Source: Acidobacteriota bacterium (lineage in GTDB: Bacteria; Acidobacteriota; Terriglobia; Terriglobales; Acidobacteriaceae). From it: a DNA stretch of 64,000 bases. Both the position numbers and the translations under genes were made by a program. The stretch's first letter is position 1. Every line of letters begins with the position of its first letter. This document shows, piece by piece, positions 46,520 to 55,337 of this stretch. Location: contig JAJXZL010000022.1 of assembly GCA_021780075.1 (NCBI GenBank), forward strand, positions 1 to 64,000. The letters run 5' to 3'. The notes under the pieces are model-generated. The model ran no database searches. It had not been told where the DNA came from and saw only the letters and a program-made list of their open reading frames with translations.

Positions 46520-49500
46520 GCGACCTTGAGCCCATGACGACTGTTCCGCCGGATCCACCCGTGCCGCCCAGGGGCCGCCGCACGCGCCGCAGTCTCTGGC
46601 TTACCGCCGGAATTGGTGCGTTTTTGGCTACCGTCCTCCTCGGCATTGGTTTCTGGGCCAACTCTGACGCTGCTGCGAACCTTGTTCGCGCGTGGCTGAT
46701 CGCGAAACTGGAAGCGGCAACAGGAGGCCGCGTCGAGATAGGCGCCTTCCACTGGCGTCCATTCGCCCTGCAGGCAGAGGCAGACGGTCTCATCCTGCAC
46801 GGCCTTGAGGCAAAAGGTGAGGCCCCTTACGCCACGGTGGATCAACTCGGCGTGCAGCTCAGCATCTTCGGCTTCCTCAGCCCGCGCATTCAGTTGCGCA
46901 ACCTCCAAATTGACCGTCCCGCGCTCCACCTGATCGTTTATCCCGACGGATCGACCAACCAGCCCAGGCCGAGAAAAGCCCAAAAGCAGGGCAAACCCGT
47001 GCTCGACACCTTCTTCGATCTCAAGGCCGGCCACGTTGGTGTAAGGCAGGGCACGCTGGACTACGAGAACCGCGCTGCCTCCTTCGACTTCCAAAACCGC
47101 TTCAAGCGCCTCGATTTGGACGCCAGCGACGTGGCCGTGCGCATGACCTATGTGCCACCAAACACCGCGCTGCCCAATAACACTTCGTTAACGCCGGCAT
47201 GGAAGCACGGCAATAACCCCGAGTACTACCGCATCGAGTTCGGCGCGCGCGATATGAATCTCATCCGGGGCGACGCGTCGCATCCCCTGGCCAGGCAGGT
47301 CAGCGGGTTTGTGCAGGCCACTCTCGACCTGACACGATCCGCGGCTTATCTCCGTTCACTGCGGCTCACCGCCCGCAGCAAGGATGCCGGCGAGCGCTCC
47401 CTGGTCATATCCGGTGCACTCGTTGACTTCACCCGCCCGCAATGGCAGGCCGCAGCCCAGGGAGAGTTGGACATGCGTCTGCTCGAGCCCACAACCGGCT
47501 ACCCCTTTGCACCAGAAGGTATTGCACGCCTTGACCTCACGGCTCAGGGCAACGACGGCCAGTTTCGCGTGGACGGCAGCATACACACCGACGGCGCATC
47601 GTACATCGGAACCGGGGTGACGGCCCACGGCTTGCAAATCGATGCGCGCCTCCACGCCGACCCGGAGCAGCTCGTCATCACCTCAATCGTTGCGCGCCTC
47701 CGCCAGGGCGGACAGTTGGAGGGCGCCGTTACACTAAGCCACTGGCTGCCACCGATTCCCGGCTCATCCACGCTGCAGGAGGCACCACGTCCGCCCATCA
47801 AGCGCTCCAGGGGCCAGCGCAGTCAGCCGCAAATCAAGCAGCCGCCACCCTCCGGACCGATCACCATTCCGGTCAATGGAAAGGTATCGGCGCAGTTGAA
47901 AGACGTCCCGCTGGACGCGATTCTTGATCTCGTCAGCCTGCCGCCATTTCAGCGCCTGGGCCTCGACACGCGCCTGAACGGCCCTGCCTCGGCAACTTGG
48001 ATCAATGGCGATGCCAACACCCTTGAAGTCAGCGCCTCGCTTAATGCCAGCCCCTCCAGGCATCCTCTCACCAGCGAGGTCCCAGTCGCCGGCGTAATCG
48101 ACGCCACCTACACCCAGCGCGACGGCGCCGTCGCCTTGCACGCACTCAACATTTCCCTGCCCTCCAGCCACATTGAGGCGCACGGCCACCTCGGCGCCTA
48201 TCCACTCACCAGCCCCTCCGCGATAGCCGTCGATTTCCATTCTCACGATCTGCGTGAGTTCGACACAATCTTGCGCGACCTGGGGCTGCAGCGCGGCGGC
48301 AAATCCGGCACGGCGGCTCTGCCCGTCTCGCTCGGTGGGCAGGCGGACATTCAAGCAATGTGGACTGGCTCGCTCGCCAACCCACACTTTGCGGGCAATC
48401 TCAAGGCGACTAACCTGACGGTTGAAATGCCGTCTAAGCCTGGCGACAACACAGGCAAGCCCCAACTTGTGCGCTGGGACGCACTCGATGCAACGGGCAG
48501 CTTCTCCACAAGCCGCATTGCCATCGACCACGCGCAGTTGATCCATGGCGCGGCAACCATCGCGGTCGAGGGAACACTGACTGCGGCAGGACCACCTTCG
48601 CCTGCGGCGGCAGTGGCATTCGATTCCAATTCCCTGCTCCATGCGCGCGTCAGCGCAGCCAAAGTCGCTTCTGAAGAATTGCTCCCGCTCGTGGGGAAAA
48701 AGCTGCCGCTCGCGGGCCAGCTCAGCGCGCAGCTTCAGGTCGACGGCCCCATTCATGCGCTGGACGGCTCCGGCTGGGTGCAGTTGGACAACGGCACCGT
48801 CTATGGCGAGACGGTCTCCCGCATCCGTGCCCAGGGCAAGATCGCGGGGCAAGTGATTCAACTGGACTCCGTCACAGTAAACGATCAGGGCGGCAAGCTT
48901 TCGGCCTCCGGCAGTTACAACCTCAACTCCCGCCAGTTCCAGATTGACGCTCAGTGCGCTGGCATTAACCTGGCCAGTATCCAGCACATCCGCGACTCGG
49001 GAATGGCCATCACCGGCAAACTCGCGTTCACTCTCTCCGGCTCGGGCACCTTGGACGACCCGCGGCTGCAGGGCCGTGGCACACTCAGCGGCGTAACCCT
49101 GCGCGACGAGCAACTGGGCAACATCGTGATCCAGGCCCACACGGCCGGCCACACCCTTCTCTACGACCTCACCAGCCATTTTGAGACCGCCGCCCTCTCT
49201 GCCCACGGCCAGACAACGATGAGCGGCGACTATGAAACACAGGCAACGCTAAACTTCGCGCGCTTCGACATTGGAGCCCTCCTCAAAATGGCCCAGGTGC
49301 CGGGCCTCACCGGAACCTCTTCACTGGCCGGCACGGTCACCATCCAGGGACCACTGGCACGACCGAAAGAGTTACACGGCGACGCACGCCTGCAGGAGCT
49401 TGCGGTGACGCTCGTCGGCGTCCATCTGCACAGCGAGGGGCCCCTCCACGCCACGCTTGTCAACGAACGCATTGCTCTGGACCCCTTGCACGTGACCGGC

Positions 49501-50829
49501 GAGGAAACTGACCTGCACACTGAGGGAAGCATCGACTTCAACGCCCGGCGGCAACTGGACTTCGCCGCCAGCGGCTCTATCAACCTGCAGTTGGTTGAGA
49601 CGCTCGACCCGGACCTGACGGCCAGCGGCATCACCACCTTCCAGGTGCAGGCGCACGGCACCCTGCAAAATCCAGGACTCACCGGCCGCATCGACTTCCA
49701 GAACGCATCCCTCGCCCTCGAAGACCTGCCCAACAGCCTCAGCCAGTTGCACGGCACGCTCGTCTTCAACCAGAACCGACTTGAGGTCAAGTCGCTGACC
49801 GCGATGACTGGAGGCGGTCAGTTGAGTGTCTCCGGCTACCTGGCCTACCAGCACGGTGTCTTTGCAGACCTTACCGCCACAGGCAAGGAAATTCGCATCC
49901 GCTATCCGCAAGGCGTCAGCTCGTTGGCCGACGCCACACTCCAGTTGCAGGGAACCCAGAAGAACCTGCTGTTGAGCGGCAATGTGATGATTACGCGCTT
50001 CACCGTCAGTCCAGACATGGACTTCGCCGCACTGGCAGCCGAGACCGGAAAGGTGCAGCCTGTCACCCCGCCCGATGCGCCGTCGAATCACGTGCGGCTG
50101 GACATACACATCCTCTCCTCGCCGCAGCTCAACTTCCAGAACGCCTACGCCAAGCTGGCTGGCGACGTGGACCTGCATGTGCGCGGAACCCTCGCCACAC
50201 CCTCTCTGCTCGGGCGTATTTCCATCACCGAGGGCAGCGCAACCATTGCAGGAACACGCTACGACCTGCAACGCGGCGACATCACCTTCACCAATCCGGT
50301 ACGCATCGAGCCTTCGGTTGACCTCAACGCCACCGCCCGCGTGCAGGACTATGACATCACCCTCGGGCTCCACGGCATGCCCAGCAACCTGGCCGTCACC
50401 TACCGCAGTGACCCACCCCTACCCGAGGGCGACGTGGTGGCTCTGCTGGCGCTGGGTCGCACCCAGGACCAGGAGCGCATTTACACCCAGCAGCAGGAGC
50501 AGATTGCCTCCAATCCCGCCACCGACGCCCTCCTTGGCGGCGCCCTCAACGCCACCGTCAGCAGCCGCGTGCAAAAGCTCTTTGGTGCCGGGTCGGTCAA
50601 GGTGGACCCCAACTACCTCGGCGTGCTCGGCAACTCCACTACCCGCATCACCGTCGAAGAACAGTTGGGCCGGAACCTCACCCTCACCTATGCCACAGAC
50701 GTCGATACCACCGCCCAGCAGCTCCTGCAGGCTGAAATCGCCATCAATCGCCACGTCTCCCTGCTCGTGGCCCGTGACGAATCCGGCGTCTTCTCCATGG
50801 TCATCAAGGCCACCCGCCGTTACCGCTAG
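46516..50829 (+). CDS. tamB: Translocation/assembly module protein TamB
   Basis: This is a 1437-residue AsmA-like protein with one N-terminal membrane anchor (LWLTAGIGAFLATVLLGIGFW, about 30-50) and a long periplasmic beta-helical groove. The C-terminal DUF490 domain (about 1120-1437) ends with GAGSVKVDPNYLGVLGNSTTRITVEEQ-type sequence and closes in ATRRYR. TamB bridges the inner and outer membranes with TamA and is implicated in outer-membrane protein insertion and in phospholipid transport. Here its partner is the upstream Omp85 protein. It overlaps the SurA-like gene by four bases (ATGA). Confidence 0.9.
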   Translation: MSDLEPMTTVPPDPPVPPRGRRTRRSLWLTAGIGAFLATVLLGIGFWANSDAAANLVRAWLIAKLEAATGGRVEIGAFHWRPFALQAEADGLILHGLEAKGEAPYATVDQLGVQLSIFGFLSPRIQLRNLQIDRPALHLIVYPDGSTNQPRPRKAQKQGKPVLDTFFDLKAGHVGVRQGTLDYENRAASFDFQNRFKRLDLDASDVAVRMTYVPPNTALPNNTSLTPAWKHGNNPEYYRIEFGARDMNLIRGDASHPLARQVSGFVQATLDLTRSAAYLRSLRLTARSKDAGERSLVISGALVDFTRPQWQAAAQGELDMRLLEPTTGYPFAPEGIARLDLTAQGNDGQFRVDGSIHTDGASYIGTGVTAHGLQIDARLHADPEQLVITSIVARLRQGGQLEGAVTLSHWLPPIPGSSTLQEAPRPPIKRSRGQRSQPQIKQPPPSGPITIPVNGKVSAQLKDVPLDAILDLVSLPPFQRLGLDTRLNGPASATWINGDANTLEVSASLNASPSRHPLTSEVPVAGVIDATYTQRDGAVALHALNISLPSSHIEAHGHLGAYPLTSPSAIAVDFHSHDLREFDTILRDLGLQRGGKSGTAALPVSLGGQADIQAMWTGSLANPHFAGNLKATNLTVEMPSKPGDNTGKPQLVRWDALDATGSFSTSRIAIDHAQLIHGAATIAVEGTLTAAGPPSPAAAVAFDSNSLLHARVSAAKVASEELLPLVGKKLPLAGQLSAQLQVDGPIHALDGSGWVQLDNGTVYGETVSRIRAQGKIAGQVIQLDSVTVNDQGGKLSASGSYNLNSRQFQIDAQCAGINLASIQHIRDSGMAITGKLAFTLSGSGTLDDPRLQGRGTLSGVTLRDEQLGNIVIQAHTAGHTLLYDLTSHFETAALSAHGQTTMSGDYETQATLNFARFDIGALLKMAQVPGLTGTSSLAGTVTIQGPLARPKELHGDARLQELAVTLVGVHLHSEGPLHATLVNERIALDPLHVTGEETDLHTEGSIDFNARRQLDFAASGSINLQLVETLDPDLTASGITTFQVQAHGTLQNPGLTGRIDFQNASLALEDLPNSLSQLHGTLVFNQNRLEVKSLTAMTGGGQLSVSGYLAYQHGVFADLTATGKEIRIRYPQGVSSLADATLQLQGTQKNLLLSGNVMITRFTVSPDMDFAALAAETGKVQPVTPPDAPSNHVRLDIHILSSPQLNFQNAYAKLAGDVDLHVRGTLATPSLLGRISITEGSATIAGTRYDLQRGDITFTNPVRIEPSVDLNATARVQDYDITLGLHGMPSNLAVTYRSDPPLPEGDVVALLALGRTQDQERIYTQQQEQIASNPATDALLGGALNATVSSRVQKLFGAGSVKVDPNYLGVLGNSTTRITVEEQLGRNLTLTYATDVDTTAQQLLQAEIAINRHVSLLVARDESGVFSMVIKATRRYR

Positions 50830-50991
50830 TGGGTGTGTAGCCATCCCCGCTGGAACCCGGCTTAGCCCGTCGAAATGGACAAGACATAAACCATTCAGCC
50901 ACGCAGTTGGGCGGCATTGCCGTATCGCGGCTCGCGACATTTACAAAAATGTAATCAAAACATGCGTTCTACTCATTACACTTGACTGGCC

Positions 50992-51342
50992 ATGTTCAAT
51001 GACACGCCTCTCACGATCAACCGCAAACAAGGCAAGACCGAGGACACCTGCATCTTCGGCCTCGCGGGCCCGCTCGTCCTGCGCACCATGTTCGAGCTTC
51101 AGTCTTTGCTGCGCGGCAAGCAGCCGCCGCCCCTCACGGTTCTTGACCTGGCCGAAGTACCCTACGTTGACTCTGCCGCCTTGGGCCTCATCGTCAATCA
51201 CTACGTGCATTGCCAGTCAAAAGGTGCCCGGATGGTTGTTGCCGGTGCGAACAGCCGCGTTCTCGATCTCTTCAAAATCACCAAAGTGGATAGCGTGATT
51301 CCCCTGGCTGCCACCGTTGAGGATGCCCAGGCCGACGCATAG
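50992..51342 (+). CDS. STAS-domain protein (anti-sigma factor antagonist type)
   Basis: This 116-residue single STAS domain resembles SpoIIAA/RsbV. The phosphorylatable Ser is in VDSAALGLIVNHY (near residue 67), preceded by the strand LTVLDLAEV. Such proteins free a sigma factor by binding its anti-sigma when unphosphorylated. No matching kinase or phosphatase is next door. The upstream spacer holds an inverted repeat TTACA-AAAA-TGTAA at 50941-50954. No clear ribosome-binding site is seen before the ATG. The partner is unknown. Confidence 0.85.
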   Translation: MFNDTPLTINRKQGKTEDTCIFGLAGPLVLRTMFELQSLLRGKQPPPLTVLDLAEVPYVDSAALGLIVNHYVHCQSKGARMVVAGANSRVLDLFKITKVDSVIPLAATVEDAQADA

Positions 51343-51436
51343 CCCAAGCCGCCATCGAACACGCCACCGGCGTATGCACATGGCGGTACTGGATGTCCTT
51401 TGCCCTCCATTACACTGTTAAATGGAGTACCGCGCG

Positions 51437-52300
51437 ATGGGCTTACTGGCAAAAACACGCACAACGATGGAGATGATCAAGTGGGAGCACTCCATCTTCG
51501 CGCTCCCCTTTGCCCTGACCGCAACCATCTTGGCTGCCCACGGCATGCCCCCCTTGCGAACCCTCAGCTGGATCCTGGTCGCAATGGTCGCCGCCCGCTC
51601 ATGCGCCATGGCCTTTAACCGCTGGGCCGACGCAGATCTGGATGCCGCCAATCCTCGCACCAAGAACCGCGCCATTCCCGCCGGCCTGCTTTCACGCCAG
51701 TTTGTGCTGGGATTCACCGTGCTCATGGCGCTCGCATTCGTGCTGGCCGCGGCTGCGCTCAACCATCTCACGCTCTACCTGTCGCCCGTTGTGCTCGCCG
51801 TCCTCCTAGGCTACAGCTACATGAAGCGCATTACGCGCTGGTCCCACATCGTCCTGGGCCTGGCGCTGGGGCTCGCCCCTGCGGCGGCATGGATTGCCGT
51901 CCGCGGCAGCCTCGACATCCGCATCCTCGTCCTCACGGCCGCAGTCACGCTGTGGGTGGGGGGATTTGACGTGCTCTACGCCTGCCAGGATTTTGAACAC
52001 GACCGCTCGGCCCAACTGCACAGCCTCCCCAAAGCCATCGGAATTCCCGCGGCATTCTGGGCAGCCCGTGCCATGCATCTGTCCATGCTGGCATTGCTCG
52101 CCTGGTTTGGAACGCTCTTCTCCTTCGGCTGGGCCGGCTGGCTCGGCATCGCCTCCGTGGGGCTCCTGCTGACCTATGAGCACTCCCTCGTTTCGCCCCG
52201 CGACCTGCGCCGCCTCAATGCTGCCTTTTTCACCATGAACGGCGTGATTGCCATGGTCTTTCTCGCCTTTGTGGCAACCGATCTCTGGCTCCGGAGGTAA
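51437..52300 (+). CDS. UbiA-family polyprenyltransferase
   Basis: This 287-residue integral membrane enzyme joins a polyprenyl chain to an aromatic ring in quinone synthesis. About eight or nine hydrophobic segments are visible. The first Asp-rich motif is NRWADADLDAANPRTKNR and the second is DVLYACQDFEHDR, both needed to bind prenyl diphosphate through magnesium. It resembles the UbiA/MqnP group; in a bacterium of this type menaquinone synthesis by the futalosine route is the more likely pathway, but that is inference. GGAG precedes ATG 51437 at nine bases; an ATG five codons upstream lacks one. Confidence 0.85.
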   Translation: MGLLAKTRTTMEMIKWEHSIFALPFALTATILAAHGMPPLRTLSWILVAMVAARSCAMAFNRWADADLDAANPRTKNRAIPAGLLSRQFVLGFTVLMALAFVLAAAALNHLTLYLSPVVLAVLLGYSYMKRITRWSHIVLGLALGLAPAAAWIAVRGSLDIRILVLTAAVTLWVGGFDVLYACQDFEHDRSAQLHSLPKAIGIPAAFWAARAMHLSMLALLAWFGTLFSFGWAGWLGIASVGLLLTYEHSLVSPRDLRRLNAAFFTMNGVIAMVFLAFVATDLWLRR

Positions 52301-52430
52301 TGCGCATGTATACCGCCCCACGCCATCAAAAATCCCCTACAGAGTTGTGCGATCGTGCCGCAAAATGGCTCACTGCGGACTCCCACTACCCCCAGGGTTC
52401 CAAAAAATTCACAGGAGAATCAGCGGCAGC

Positions 52431-53249
52431 ATGAAAGTTGCAATCCAGGGAGAGCCCGGCTCATTCAGCCATGAAGCGGCGATCAAGCTGAACGCCGACA
52501 CGCTGATCGTGCCCTTTTCGCTTTCAGCGGACGTCTTCGCCGCGCTCACTAAGGGCAGCGTGGACCTCGCCGTTATTCCCATTGAAAACAGCCTGGCCGG
52601 CTCCGTCTCGGAGCACTACGACCTGCTGCTCACACACGATGTAAAAGTCGAGCGCGAAACGGAACTGCGCATCCGCCACAACCTGATTGCGCTCCCCGGC
52701 GTCACCATCGACGATATCGATCGCGTTTTTTCGCACCCGGTCGCGCTGGCGCAGTGCCGGCAATTCCTGGCCGCACATCCAGCCATGCGGGCGTTCGCCT
52801 TCTACGATACAGCGGGGAGCGTGAAGCACCTGGTGGAAGAGTCCGACCGTCACTCTGCGGCGATTGCCAGTGAGGCCGCCGCTCACTACTACGGCGCACA
52901 CATCCTCGAAACCGATATAGAGGACAACCCCGAAAACTACACCCGATTCTTCCAGGTGCGCCGCACGGCCGACGCCGTCACCGACCCGGCCGCAAACAAG
53001 ATCAGCCTCGCCTTTTCGCTCGAAAACCGTCCCGGATCGCTGGTCGCGGCGCTTTCAGAACTGGCAGCCTTCGGCACCAACCTCACCAAGATTGAGTCCC
53101 GCCCCGTCCACGGCAAGCCCTGGGAATACATCTTTTATGTGGACTGTCAGATTCGCTCCGCGGAAGAAGGCGAGCGCGCCATCGAGGCTCTCAAGCCTCA
53201 TTGTGCCATGGTCAAGGAACTGGGCCGCTATCAGGAGGCCCGCAGCTAG
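52431..53249 (+). CDS. pheA: Prephenate dehydratase
   Basis: This 272-residue enzyme converts prephenate to phenylpyruvate for phenylalanine synthesis. The catalytic PDT domain (about 1-180) opens KVAIQGEPGSFSHEAA, with IPIENSLAGSV and the catalytic NYTRFFQV motif. The C-terminal ACT domain (about 195-270) has the phenylalanine-binding IESRPVHGKPWEYIFY, so feedback inhibition is expected. It has no chorismate mutase domain, unlike Escherichia coli PheA. The start at 52431 follows AGGAG. A strong bidirectional terminator follows. Confidence 0.95.
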   Translation: MKVAIQGEPGSFSHEAAIKLNADTLIVPFSLSADVFAALTKGSVDLAVIPIENSLAGSVSEHYDLLLTHDVKVERETELRIRHNLIALPGVTIDDIDRVFSHPVALAQCRQFLAAHPAMRAFAFYDTAGSVKHLVEESDRHSAAIASEAAAHYYGAHILETDIEDNPENYTRFFQVRRTADAVTDPAANKISLAFSLENRPGSLVAALSELAAFGTNLTKIESRPVHGKPWEYIFYVDCQIRSAEEGERAIEALKPHCAMVKELGRYQEARS

Positions 53250-53271
53250 CCTGCGCTTGAATCTGGAAAGC

Positions 53272-53305
53272 AAATGGGGGACGGGCATCATGCCGTCCCC
53301 CATTT
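53272..53305. terminator. Strong bidirectional terminator between pheA and the barrel protein gene
   Basis: A perfect 13-bp stem AAATGGGGGACGG/CCGTCCCCCATTT with an 8-base loop lies between two converging genes. The A/T ends of the stem supply a short U-run in either direction, so it can end both transcripts. Confidence 0.8.
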
Positions 53306-53335
53306 CATGTTTCCCGCTTGTTTGCGGAAGCCGGG

Positions 53336-53941
53336 CTAAAAGTGATACGCCACGCCGATAGCAGGGTAGGAGATGTTGTACCACCTCTTGGTATCCAATT
53401 GCGTATAACCAAAGGTCGGCACCTTGGTGACAAAGCCGCGATACTCCGCGCGGATGTCGAAGCTCGGGCTGATCTCATAGGCGATTCCGGCGCCATAGAG
53501 GCCGCCAATGCCTGTCTGCTGCTTCACGTCCAGCGACTGAGTGGTGGAGTTACGAATAGGGAGAAAGATCAGTACGCCCGGGCCGCCCTCAACGAATGGG
53601 TTGTACTTCTTGTAGGTAAAGCTGCGGACATACGCAAAGGAAATCTCCTGCGTGCGCGTGTTCACCACGTAGCTGTTCGTATTGCTAATTGTGTAGTGAA
53701 TCTTGTTTTCGTAGGTGATCCCATAGTTGGCCTCGAGGGCGCTCGAGGGCGTGAGCATAAACCTGTAGCTGAGCATGGCGCCGAAGCCGCGCTGCGCGGC
53801 AACCTGCACATCTGTGGATGAGGCCATGAACGGCTCAACTATAGCCGTCCCGCTCACGCTGATGTCCTGCCTGCTCTCCTGAGCGCGACCTGCAGCCACA
53901 CACACGGCCAGCAGAAATGCAATAAAGGCGATCTTCTTCAT
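53336..53941 (-). CDS. Outer-membrane beta-barrel protein (opacity-like)
   Basis: This 201-residue exported protein has a clear signal peptide (MKKIAFIAFLLAVCVAAGRAQ). The mature chain shows alternating amphipathic strands typical of a small 8-strand barrel (GAMLSYRFMLT, ALEANYGITYENK, FDIRAEYRGFV) and ends in aromatic residues (GVAYHF), the C-terminal Phe that the Bam machinery recognises. No enzyme motif is visible. The start at 53941 was chosen for the signal peptide and the GAGG upstream. Confidence 0.8.
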   Translation of the reverse strand: MKKIAFIAFLLAVCVAAGRAQESRQDISVSGTAIVEPFMASSTDVQVAAQRGFGAMLSYRFMLTPSSALEANYGITYENKIHYTISNTNSYVVNTRTQEISFAYVRSFTYKKYNPFVEGGPGVLIFLPIRNSTTQSLDVKQQTGIGGLYGAGIAYEISPSFDIRAEYRGFVTKVPTFGYTQLDTKRWYNISYPAIGVAYHF

Positions 53942-54020
53942 TCGGTCTAGAACCTCACGACTGCACAACCGTCCGGCTGGCAACCAGCTTGTCGATTCCG
54001 GTGCGCCGGTTCGTGCCGGG

Positions 54021-54055
54021 CCCCGCTCTTTGCATTGTAACTGGCCAGAGCGGGG
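54021..54055. repeat. Perfect inverted repeat upstream of the barrel protein gene
   Basis: CCCCGCTCT and AGAGCGGGG pair perfectly (9 bp) around a 17-base loop, in the gap between the LysR-type gene and the barrel protein gene, both read leftward. No T-run follows, so a terminator for the regulator gene is doubtful; an operator or 5' leader hairpin is equally possible. Confidence 0.4.
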
Positions 54056-54172
54056 TCACGGAGCAACGGCTGTCCGGAATGATCTGAGGTTAAAGACGCA
54101 GCCTTGCGCAATTGGACACACAAAGCACTCACGATCGCGCCCAACCCCGCGCAGAATGGCGCCTTTGTGCCC

Positions 54173-55096
54173 TCAGACCGCCCGCTCCACATGATAAAAG
54201 AAGGGCGGTCCCTGCTCCTGCGCCATGGTCCGCACCGTATGCAAAAAGGCTCGCGCCGCATAGGAAAGGGTTGCCTGTCGCCGGTGTACCAGCCGTAGTA
54301 CCCGCTTGATCTCCAACTCATCCACCTTCACCCGCACCAGGTCACCCATTTTCAGTTCCCTGGCCACAGCCAAATGCGGTACAAGGGCCACACCGCCGCC
54401 CATTGCCACAAAGCGCTTGATGGCCTCGATGGTCGGCAGCTCAATGGCCATGTTCAAGGGCGTCCGGTAGCGCTGGAAAGTCTCAATCACCTTTTTGCGC
54501 AGCGGCGAGGTCACATTATGAGCGATAAAGTTCTCCTGCCCCAGCTCGCTGATTGAGACACGCTCCGCCCTGGCCAGCGGATGGCTCGGGCTGACGACAA
54601 ACGCCAGGCTGTCGCCGTAGATAGCGATGGTACGAAATTGCGCCGGATCAGGACGGAACGACACCACGCCTATCTCAAAGCTGCGCAGGTTCAGTTCCTC
54701 GGCAATACGACTCGCCAGCAAGCGGTGTACGGTCACATTCACATGAGGAAACTCCCGCCGAAACGCATCGATCGCGGGCAGCAGGTACAAACACGTATAT
54801 TCGTTGGCCGCCAGTTGCAGGCGTCCGCGCTCCAGGCTTTTCAGCTCGTCCAGCGCGCTTGACGCCTCCCGCCGCAGGGCAAGCAGCCGCTGGGCATAGT
54901 CCCGCAGCAGCACTCCGGCCGCCGTCAGTGACCCGTCCCGCGCCGCCCGGTCAAAAAGCGTCTCCCCTACGGATGCCTCCAGTTTGCGGATCACCTGGCT
55001 GATCGCTGGTTGCGTACGGTGCAACCGTTGCGCCGCGCGCGAAAAACTCCGCTCCTCGGCCACTGCAAGAAAGGTCTCAAGTTGGCTCAGTTCCAT
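54173..55096 (-). CDS. LysR-family transcriptional regulator
   Basis: This is a 307-residue DNA-binding regulator. The N-terminal winged helix-turn-helix (about 1-60) reads LETFLAVAEERSFSRAAQRL, then QPAISQVIRKLE. The effector-binding domain covers about 90-295. It diverges from the leu/ilv operon with 241 bp between starts, and a LysR-type T-N11-A site lies in that gap. Control of leuA by this protein is the natural guess; the inducer could be a pathway intermediate such as isopropylmalate, but nothing in the sequence shows this. Confidence 0.92.
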   Translation of the reverse strand: MELSQLETFLAVAEERSFSRAAQRLHRTQPAISQVIRKLEASVGETLFDRAARDGSLTAAGVLLRDYAQRLLALRREASSALDELKSLERGRLQLAANEYTCLYLLPAIDAFRREFPHVNVTVHRLLASRIAEELNLRSFEIGVVSFRPDPAQFRTIAIYGDSLAFVVSPSHPLARAERVSISELGQENFIAHNVTSPLRKKVIETFQRYRTPLNMAIELPTIEAIKRFVAMGGGVALVPHLAVARELKMGDLVRVKVDELEIKRVLRLVHRRQATLSYAARAFLHTVRTMAQEQGPPFFYHVERAV

Positions 55097-55262
55097 TGTT
55101 TCTCCCTTCAGCCCACACGCTTTAGCAAGTCTTTGCGCTGCAATTCAAAGCGCTGTCTCAACCGGCCCTCCCAGGCACAGTCACGGTCGCGCTGGCCTGC
55201 CGATTAACCGCCTCGCTGACCCGTCAACATCATAAATAATTTTAATCGACTTCAAAATAAGA

Positions 55263-55277
55263 ATAACTTTGCGTTAT
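55263..55277. promoter_or_regulatory. LysR-type binding site (T-N11-A) between the regulator gene and leuA
   Basis: The 15-bp dyad ATAAC-TTTGC-GTTAT has perfect 5-bp arms and contains the T-N11-A core preferred by LysR-type regulators. It lies 60 bp upstream of the leuA start in an A/T-rich gap, where an activator or autoregulator would bind. The match is to the general class consensus, not to a proven site of this protein. Confidence 0.6.
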
Positions 55278-55337
55278 ATGGCCTTCTTGCGAGAAAATAG
55301 GATTCGTTAGCAAAGGTTTCCCCTGGCAGGCGGTTAC

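Noticed and set aside
47764-49206. 480-residue reading frame opposite tamB
   Set aside because: It lies wholly within tamB, has no recognisable domain and no plausible start signal.
53735-53760. Tandem repeat of CTCGAGGGCG in the barrel protein gene
   Set aside because: Two copies only, in frame with normal coding sequence.
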